From VRUE01 sp046733275 (lineage in GTDB: Bacteria; Actinomycetota; Thermoleophilia; Solirubrobacterales; 70-9): 10,071 nucleotides of DNA. Under the pieces are notes generated by a model. The model ran no database searches and was not told where the DNA came from. It worked only from the letters and a program-made list of their open reading frames with translations. The stretch's first letter is position 1. Every line of letters starts with the position of its first letter. Shown piece after piece: positions 6,210 to 10,071 of the stretch. The DNA is taken from the NCBI GenBank assembly GCA_046733275.1, contig JBKPOW010000063.1, forward strand, positions 1 through 10,071, in the 5' to 3' direction. Both the position numbers and the translations under genes were made by a program.

Positions 6210-7424
6210 ATGGCCGTAGAGACCGCCGCTTACACCGAGCTGACCGACATCCAGCGCGACATCACCGAGATGGTGCGCCAGTTCGCCGACGAGCAGATCA
6301 TCCCCAACGCCGAGCACTACGACCACGAGGACTCCTTCCCGGAGCCGATCGTCGAGCAGATGAAGGAGCTCGGCCTCTTCGGCGTCACCATCCCCGAGGA
6401 GTACGGCGGCATGGGCCTCGACCTGACGACCTACGCGATGATCGTCGAAGAGCTATCGCGCGGCTGGATCTCGATCTCCGGCGTCGTCAACACCCACTTC
6501 ATCGGCTCCTACCTCTTGATGAAGTTCGGCACCGACGAGCAGAAGGACTACTTCCTGCCGAAGATGGCGACGGGCGAGATCCGCGCCGCCTTCTCGCTCT
6601 CCGAGCCGGAGGTCGGCTCCGACGTGCAGGGGATCAAGTCGACCGCGAAGAAGGGCGAGGACGGCAGCTGGGAGCTCAACGGGCAGAAGATGTGGGTCAC
6701 CAACGGGCTCGGCTCGGGCGTCGTCTTCGTGCTGATGAAGACCGACACCACGGCCGATCCGCCCTACAAGGGGATGACCTGCTTCATCACCGAGAAGGAG
6801 CCCTGGGCGGAGAAGAACTCAGGCGATTACGAGGGCCTCGTCGTGCCGCCCAAGATCAAGAAGATGGGCTACAAGGGGGTCGAGTCGACCGAGCTCGTCT
6901 ATGACGGCTACAAGTGCCCGCCCGAGCGCGTCCTCGGGGGTGAGGAGGCCGGCGTCGGCCAGGGCTTCGTGCAGATGATGGACGCGCTCGAGGTCGGCCG
7001 CGTGAACGTCGCCGCGCGCGGCGTCGGCATCGCCCAGCGGGCGCTCGAGCTGGCCCTCCGCTACAGCCAGGAACGCAAGACCTTCGGTAAGCCGATCGCC
7101 CAGCACCAGGCGATCCAGTTCAAGCTCGCCGACATGGCGACCAAGGTCGAGGCCGCGCGCCTGGTCACCCGCAAAGCGGCGCGGATGAAGGACGCCGGCG
7201 AGCGCTCCGACCTCGAGGCGGGGATGGCGAAGCTGCTCGCCTCGGAGACCGGCAAGGAGTGCGTCGAGGAGTGCTTTCGCATCCACGGCGGCTACGGCTA
7301 CTCGAAGGAGTACGAGATCGAGCGGCTCTACCGCGACGCGCCGCTGCTCTTGATCGGCGAGGGCACTTCCGAGATCCAGCGCATGGTTATCGGCAAAAAG
7401 CTGCTGCAGCGCCACAAGATCTGA
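6210..7424 (+). CDS. Acyl-CoA dehydrogenase (FAD-dependent)
   Basis: The 404-residue enzyme is full length for the family and should introduce a trans-2,3 double bond into an acyl-CoA thioester, passing electrons to electron-transfer flavoprotein. Domain order is standard: an N-terminal helical domain (about 10-125) with LTDIQRDITEMVRQFADE and IPEEYGGMG (61-69); a middle beta domain (about 126-245) with the signature AFSLSEPEVGSDV (127-139) and MWVTNG (161-166); and a C-terminal helical domain with QERKTFGKPI (287-296), RIHGGYGY (357-364) and GEGTSEIQR (383-391). E384 in that last motif matches the catalytic base of short- and medium-chain members. Chain-length or branched-chain preference cannot be read. 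ATG 6210 gives the usual N-terminus. No ETF or other beta-oxidation genes are adjacent, so its pathway is not set by context. The last codons form part of a terminator hairpin. Confidence 0.93.
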   Translation: MAVETAAYTELTDIQRDITEMVRQFADEQIIPNAEHYDHEDSFPEPIVEQMKELGLFGVTIPEEYGGMGLDLTTYAMIVEELSRGWISISGVVNTHFIGSYLLMKFGTDEQKDYFLPKMATGEIRAAFSLSEPEVGSDVQGIKSTAKKGEDGSWELNGQKMWVTNGLGSGVVFVLMKTDTTADPPYKGMTCFITEKEPWAEKNSGDYEGLVVPPKIKKMGYKGVESTELVYDGYKCPPERVLGGEEAGVGQGFVQMMDALEVGRVNVAARGVGIAQRALELALRYSQERKTFGKPIAQHQAIQFKLADMATKVEAARLVTRKAARMKDAGERSDLEAGMAKLLASETGKECVEECFRIHGGYGYSKEYEIERLYRDAPLLLIGEGTSEIQRMVIGKKLLQRHKI

Positions 7425-7470
7425 CGAGGGCGCTGCAAAGCTGCGCATTTCGCGCCCTCGTCTAGATCTT
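7416..7470 (+). terminator. Long hairpin, likely bidirectional terminator between convergent genes
   Basis: Bases 7423-7433 (GACGAGGGCGC) pair perfectly with 7452-7462 (GCGCCCTCGTC). After one bulged T at 7463, AAGATCT (7416-7422) pairs with AGATCTT (7464-7470). This makes an 18-bp stem around an 18-nt loop. The stop codon and last codons of the acyl-CoA dehydrogenase lie within the left arm. The minus-strand gene ends at 7473. No run of T follows on either side, so it may act as a GC-rich terminator or a transcript-end protector. Confidence 0.7.
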
Positions 7471-7472
7471 GG

Positions 7473-7991
7473 CTAGGAGCCGGTGCGGCTGTTCGTTCCG
7501 GTTCCGCCCGTGCGGGTGTCGTTGTCGTTGGTCGTTCCCCGGGTCGAGTGACCATTGTTGCTGGTGTCGTCGGTGCCCAGTTTGGTCGCCGTGTCGTCGT
7601 CGTTGGTCGTCCCGCGCGTCGAGTGGCCGTTGGCGCTGGTGTCGTCGGTGTCGGCGCGGGCGCCGGTGCGGGTATGGGTGCCGGTGCCGCTGTCGTCGTC
7701 ATCGTCGCCACCGTCTCCCGGGCCGCTGCGATCGTCGTCATCGTCATCGCCGCTGCCCGGGCCGCTGCTGCCGCTATGGGCGACGGCGGACGGCAGGTCG
7801 CCGATCAGGCCCGAAGCGTTGGCCGCCCAGAAGAGCGGGGCGGAGACGAGCACCATCAGCGCCAGCAAGACAGCGCTCGAGCGGCGCAGCGCCGAGGCCT
7901 TTCCCGGCAGGAGGACGTCGTCCGCTTGAAGTGAGCTGAACACGCGCGCCGCGGGGGACATCGCCTGGGTCGCCTTGGATCTCTTGGCCAT
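7473..7991 (-). CDS. Single-pass membrane protein with poly-Asp tracts and tandem 25-residue repeats, unknown function
   Basis: I do not recognise the family. The 172-residue product starts at the ATG complementary to 7989-7991, chosen because AGGAGG lies 6 nt upstream. Residues 1-38 are polar and basic (KASALRR before the membrane segment), and residues about 39-59 form one hydrophobic helix (VLLALMVLVSAPLFWAA). By the positive-inside rule the N-terminus is cytoplasmic and the C-terminus outside; an uncleaved anchor is more likely than a classical signal peptide given the 38-residue lead. The outside part has six Asp at 82-87 and five at 96-100 in a Gly/Ser/Pro background, then two tandem repeats (115-139 and 140-164) sharing NGHSTRGTTND. 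It has no Cys. The repeats are Thr/Asp/Asn-rich, hence probably disordered, cation-binding or glycosylated; this is inference. It lies 108 nt downstream of the kinase on the same strand. Confidence 0.72.
   Translation of the reverse strand: MAKRSKATQAMSPAARVFSSLQADDVLLPGKASALRRSSAVLLALMVLVSAPLFWAANASGLIGDLPSAVAHSGSSGPGSGDDDDDDRSGPGDGGDDDDDSGTGTHTRTGARADTDDTSANGHSTRGTTNDDDTATKLGTDDTSNNGHSTRGTTNDNDTRTGGTGTNSRTGS
7500..7649 (-). repeat. Two tandem 75-bp coding repeats (25 residues each)
   Basis: Units 7575-7649 and 7500-7574 encode two near-identical 25-residue segments beginning TDDTS and sharing NGHSTRGTTND. The DNA copies have diverged at several third positions and a few codons, so the duplication is not very recent and the protein sequence appears to have been kept. 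Confidence 0.8.
7692..7748 (-). repeat. Trinucleotide (GAY) tracts encoding poly-Asp
   Basis: Six consecutive Asp codons at 7731-7748 and five at 7692-7706 alternate GAC and GAT, separated by a Gly/Pro/Ser spacer. They encode the acidic tracts of the membrane protein and could vary in length by slippage. Confidence 0.65.
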
Positions 7992-7997
7992 CGTCAA

Positions 7998-8003
7998 CCT
8001 CCT
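7998..8003 (-). promoter_or_regulatory. Strong Shine-Dalgarno site of the repeat membrane protein
   Basis: CCTCCT on the plus strand reads AGGAGG on the minus strand, 6 nt before the ATG at 7991. It decides this start over an in-frame upstream ATG at 8063, which has no such site. Confidence 0.75.
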
Positions 8004-8063
8004 GGTCTGGCTGTTGGGGGTGGCTACCCGTGTAGGTGCTCGTAGAACCCCGAGCGGCGGCAA

Positions 8064-8092
8064 AGATCACGCTCGCTTCGACAGACGTCCAA
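8064..8092 (-). promoter_or_regulatory. Candidate promoter of the repeat membrane protein
   Basis: On the minus strand, TTGGAC (8092-8087) is followed after 17 nt by TGATCT (8069-8064). Transcription would begin near 8057, giving a leader of roughly 65 nt. This suggests the gene can be expressed apart from the kinase upstream. The -10 match is imperfect. Confidence 0.35.
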
Positions 8093-8099
8093 GGCGCGC

Positions 8100-8984
8100 T
8101 CAGATCCCGACCGGCCCCCGCCGCGAGAGGCTCATCCTGCGCGGCAGCTCCGCCACCAGCGGCTCGAGCCGCTCGACCGCCTCGCCGCAGCTGGGCCGCC
8201 GGTCCGGATCGCGGTCGAGCAGCTCGGCGATCAGCTCGCGCAGGCTCCCCGGCAGCCGCGGCGGCAGTGGCCGTGACCCCTCGACCAGCTGGGGAAAGCG
8301 CTCCGGGCCCTCCTCGCCGCTGCCCTTGGGAAAGGGCCTCTCGCCCGAGACGGCGTAGAAGAGGGTGGCGCCCAGCCCCCAGGCGTCGGCGGCCGGCCCA
8401 ATCGGCGGGCCCGTGCCCTCCGGCAGGCACTGCTCGGGCGCCATGTAGGGGTCGGTGCCGAGTGGGCCTGAGGTGCGGGCGGCGCGCTCGAGGGTGCGGG
8501 CGATGCTGAGATCGAGCAGCCGGGGCGGCAGCCCCATGACGATGTTGTCCGGCTTGACGTCGAGGTGGACGTAGCCCGCGTTGGCCATGTACTGGAGGGC
8601 GCCGGCGACGTTGGCGGCCAGCGGCAGCAGCTGTTCGAGCCCGATCGCTCCGTCGCGGCGGATCAGGCGGCGCAACGAGGGCCCCTCGAGGTGCTCGATC
8701 AGGACGTGAGGGTGGGGGCCGTCGAGCACTGCGCCGAAGCTGCGGACGAGGGTCGGGTGAGCGAGCGCCTCCAGGGCCTCGACCTCCCGCGAGAGGTCGC
8801 GCAGGGCCTTCTCGTCGGCCGCTTGGTCCGGTCGCAGGACCTTGGCCACGCCGAGGGCGAAGAGCGACCCGTCCCAGACGAGGAAGACCTCGTAGCGGTT
8901 GCCCCCGCCGATTGGCTTGAGGATCGCCCGGCCCGGATGGATCTCAGTGCCCGCCTCGAAATCCCAGCTGGCGTACTCACTCAT
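8100..8984 (-). CDS. Soluble Hanks-type Ser/Thr protein kinase
   Basis: The 294-residue protein is essentially a bare eukaryotic-type kinase domain that should phosphorylate Ser/Thr on proteins in the cytoplasm. Landmarks are a Gly-rich loop (IGGGNRYEVFLV, 25-36), VAKVL with K48 as the ATP lysine, SREVEAL (66-72, helix C Glu), the catalytic loop VHLDVKPDN (139-147; D142, K144, N147), DLS (158-160) at the metal-binding DFG position, GTDPYMAPE (176-184) and DAWGLG (200-205). HLD replaces HRD, so it is a non-RD kinase, and DLS replaces DFG; both occur in bacterial kinases and the essential Lys and Asp residues are kept, so activity is expected. No transmembrane segment, PASTA or other sensor domain is present, unlike PknB. 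The start is supported by GAAGGGAG 5 nt upstream (8990-8997). It is divergent from the SCP2-like gene and upstream of the repeat membrane protein, a possible partner or substrate by position only. Confidence 0.9.
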   Translation of the reverse strand: MSEYASWDFEAGTEIHPGRAILKPIGGGNRYEVFLVWDGSLFALGVAKVLRPDQAADEKALRDLSREVEALEALAHPTLVRSFGAVLDGPHPHVLIEHLEGPSLRRLIRRDGAIGLEQLLPLAANVAGALQYMANAGYVHLDVKPDNIVMGLPPRLLDLSIARTLERAARTSGPLGTDPYMAPEQCLPEGTGPPIGPAADAWGLGATLFYAVSGERPFPKGSGEEGPERFPQLVEGSRPLPPRLPGSLRELIAELLDRDPDRRPSCGEAVERLEPLVAELPRRMSLSRRGPVGI

Positions 8985-9017
8985 CGGCGCTCCCTTCTGT
9001 CGCCTCTCATGGCGGAA

Positions 9018-9023
9018 AGCGTA
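9018..9023 (-). promoter_or_regulatory. Weak candidate -10 element of the kinase gene
   Basis: On the minus strand this reads TACGCT (TANNNT), 33 nt before the kinase ATG, leaving room for a short leader with the GAAGGGAG ribosome site. No clear -35 box is seen. The divergent intergenic region is only 72 nt. Confidence 0.25.
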
Positions 9024-9042
9024 GGGCCCGCCCGGCCTCGGC

Positions 9043-9048
9043 TAGCAT
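9043..9048 (+). promoter_or_regulatory. Candidate -10 element for a leaderless SCP2-like gene
   Basis: TAGCAT ends 8 nt before the ATG at 9057. No Shine-Dalgarno site lies in between, so the transcript would start about at the ATG. It overlaps the palindrome GCTAGC (9041-9046 region). The -35 region is not recognisable. Confidence 0.4.
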
Positions 9049-9056
9049 CGTGCGCG

Positions 9057-9422
9057 ATGGCAGGCGACACCAAGGCGCTGATCGAGACCGCGGTCACCCG
9101 CTTCCAGGCGGAAGTGCCGGCCCTGCAGAAGCTGAAACTGGTCTTCGGCCTGGAGCTGAAAGGCAGGGGGGACGTGCAGCTGTACCGGGTCGAGCTGCCC
9201 GGCCCGAAGATCAGCAAGGACCTGGCCCAGGACGAGCGCGTCCTCGTCCAGGTCGACCGGCCGCAGTTCAACGAGCTGGCCGAGCGCGGCACGCTGAAGA
9301 GCTACCGCAAGGCGGCCGAGACCGGTCACATCAAGGCGACGGGCGATTCGAACGTGAAAAAGCTCGTCGTCCAGGTGGTGGAGCGCCAAGAGCAGCGCTC
9401 GCGTCTGAAGAAGATCCACTGA
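9057..9422 (+). CDS. Small SCP2-like (sterol-carrier-type) lipid-binding protein
   Basis: The 121-residue product resembles the stand-alone SCP2 fold, which binds fatty-acyl or other hydrophobic ligands in the cytoplasm. An N-terminal helix (about 4-20) is followed by strands (LKLVFGLELKG, then VQLYRVELPG, about 26-49), a DERVLVQVDRPQFNELAERG segment (59-78) and a C-terminal HIKATGDSNVKKLVVQVVE (91-109). The last two match the pattern of SCP2 domains, where a basic strand leads to GD and a final hydrophobic helix. The tail is basic (SRLKKIH). ATG 9057 is chosen because the conserved start of the domain follows directly and a TAGCAT hexamer lies 8 nt upstream; an in-frame extension upstream runs antisense through the kinase and is not believed. 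Ligand and partners are unknown. The fold assignment is from pattern recognition and is moderate. Confidence 0.65.
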   Translation: MAGDTKALIETAVTRFQAEVPALQKLKLVFGLELKGRGDVQLYRVELPGPKISKDLAQDERVLVQVDRPQFNELAERGTLKSYRKAAETGHIKATGDSNVKKLVVQVVERQEQRSRLKKIH

Positions 9423-9440
9423 CAGTATTTTCAGAACCGC

Positions 9441-9492
9441 TTGACCAAAAACACTGATCTTGGCCGGATGTTTGACTCCGCCCATTGGTCAA
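9441..9492 (+). repeat. Inverted repeat TTGACCAA ... TTGGTCAA, possible operator
   Basis: TTGACCAA at 9441-9448 and its exact reverse complement TTGGTCAA at 9485-9492 are separated by 36 nt. A further TTGACT half-site lies at 9472-9477. The right arm overlaps the proposed -35 box of the secreted-protein gene, so binding there could control it. The long spacer argues against a simple terminator. Confidence 0.5.
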
Positions 9493-9514
9493 ACGTCGAG
9501 TCGCTCGGTACGTT
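9485..9514 (+). promoter_or_regulatory. Promoter of the secreted-protein gene, likely leaderless
   Basis: TTGGTC (9485-9490) and TACGTT (9509-9514) are 18 nt apart. The -10 ends 8 nt before the ATG at 9523, and there is no Shine-Dalgarno site. The geometry matches that of the SCP2-like gene. The region 9423-9522 holds this promoter and the inverted repeat and no gene that I can see. Confidence 0.5.
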
Positions 9515-9522
9515 GAGCTTCG

Positions 9523-10071
9523 ATGACGGTCAAGTCCCTCCCCTTGCGGGTCGCTCGTATGATCGCCGGGCTCGCCGCCTGCATGGCGCTCGCCGCTGTC
9601 GCCGCCTATGCCTCGGCGCCGAGTCCGCAGCTGGGCTCGATGGCGACGGTCAACCTCTGCGTGCGCAAGGCCGGGCCTGAGAAAGGCGCCCTGCGCTTCG
9701 TGCAGAAAAAGGGCTACTGCAAACCCGCCGAGCTGCGTGTCGGCGTCCTCGGAGAGGGCAGCACGCAGGCGGCGCTCGGATACGACGGCGCCTACGCGGC
9801 TGGTTCCCGCGCCGCGCCGGCGGGGGCCACCGGTTACCTCCGGATCGAAGCTGGCTCCCCTCTCGCCGCCAACCTGCCTGAGACCGCCACCGCGACAGCG
9901 TCCTGCCCGGCGGGAAGGCGCGTCGTCGGCGGCGGCTACCGCGTCGACGCGGGGACCCCGGATCCCGGCAGTAATCCTGCCGAGATCGTCATTACCGAAA
10001 GCCGCGCCGTCTCCGACACGACCTGGTCGGTGACCGCGTTCGCGGACGACCCAGAGGACGTCGGACCGTGG
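9523..10071 (+). CDS. Secreted Cys-containing protein of unknown function (3' end outside window)
   Basis: The frame opens at ATG 9523 and stays open for 183 codons to the window edge. Residues 1-32 form a classical Sec signal peptide: basic start (K4, R9, R12), hydrophobic core IAGLAACMALAAVAAYA and a probable signal-peptidase I site near ASA-PSP. The mature part has a short segment VNLCVRKAGPEKGALRFV followed by KKGYCKPAE (43-70), where C46 and C66 may pair. A second segment, ASCPAGRRVVGGGYRVD (126-142) with SDTTWSVTAFADDP (164-177), matches a CPAG...GGGY...W-x-V pattern seen repeatedly in secreted proteins of high-GC actinomycetes. It may be a beta-sandwich surface domain. No enzyme motif is visible. 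The start is supported by a promoter with TACGTT 8 nt upstream. No function is claimed; the C-terminus, and any anchor or further domains, lie outside. Confidence 0.7.
   Translation, partial: MTVKSLPLRVARMIAGLAACMALAAVAAYASAPSPQLGSMATVNLCVRKAGPEKGALRFVQKKGYCKPAELRVGVLGEGSTQAALGYDGAYAAGSRAAPAGATGYLRIEAGSPLAANLPETATATASCPAGRRVVGGGYRVDAGTPDPGSNPAEIVITESRAVSDTTWSVTAFADDPEDVGPW

Noticed and set aside
7500..7750. CRISPR-like or satellite array
   Set aside because: The two 75-bp units are in-frame coding repeats with no spacers, and the trinucleotide tracts encode Asp.
7469..7939. Plus-strand Cys/Arg-rich open frame
   Set aside because: It is the complement of the repeat membrane protein; its Cys/Arg content comes from reading the Asp/Ser/Thr repeats backwards.
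8565..9056. Upstream in-frame extension of the SCP2-like gene
   Set aside because: It runs antisense through the kinase gene and has no domain; the SCP2-like fold starts at 9057.
9423..9500. Simple rho-independent terminator after the SCP2-like gene
   Set aside because: The 8-bp inverted arms are 36 nt apart and no T-run follows, so an operator is a better reading than a terminator.

Overview
The window is high-GC DNA. It is densely coded, uses non-ATG starts (TTG, GTG and apparently CTG), and has several genes with a -10-like hexamer 7-8 nt upstream of the start codon, as in leaderless transcripts. The protein flavour (acyl-CoA dehydrogenase, SCP2-like protein, soluble Ser/Thr kinase, secreted Cys-containing proteins) points to an actinomycete. 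A Thermoleophilia/Solirubrobacterales-like lineage is my best guess, but that is inference. I see no rRNA, tRNA, CRISPR array, transposase or integrase, so nothing indicates a mobile element.

Region A (1-5771, all + strand, almost no intergenic space) looks like part of a surface-glycan or glycoconjugate cluster. In order it holds the 3' end of a beta-propeller glycosidase-like protein, a GT-B-type glycosyltransferase, an AlgX/AlgJ-like SGNH protein (candidate sugar O-acetyltransferase) with an N-terminal beta-sandwich-like domain, a WecE-type PLP sugar aminotransferase, an APH/choline-kinase-fold phosphotransferase, and a ChbG/YdjC-type carbohydrate deacetylase. Together these suggest making, transferring and trimming or acylating an amino-dideoxy-sugar-containing glycan. 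The pathway is inferred; the family assignments rest on visible motifs. The aminotransferase has no ATG, GTG or TTG that keeps its conserved N-terminus, so a CTG start is proposed.

Region B (5772-7470) holds a small Ala-rich helical protein and a complete acyl-CoA dehydrogenase. The latter ends in a long perfect-armed hairpin that overlaps its last codons and lies between two convergent genes, so it is a likely bidirectional terminator.

Region C (7473-8984, - strand) holds a soluble Hanks-type Ser/Thr kinase and, downstream of it, a single-pass membrane protein with poly-Asp tracts and two 25-residue tandem repeats. I cannot assign the latter to a known family; it is the most novel-looking protein here.

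Region D (8985-10071, + strand) holds a small SCP2-like lipid-binding protein divergent from the kinase, a 100-nt intergenic stretch with an inverted repeat TTGACCAA/TTGGTCAA overlapping a good promoter, and a secreted protein that runs off the right edge.
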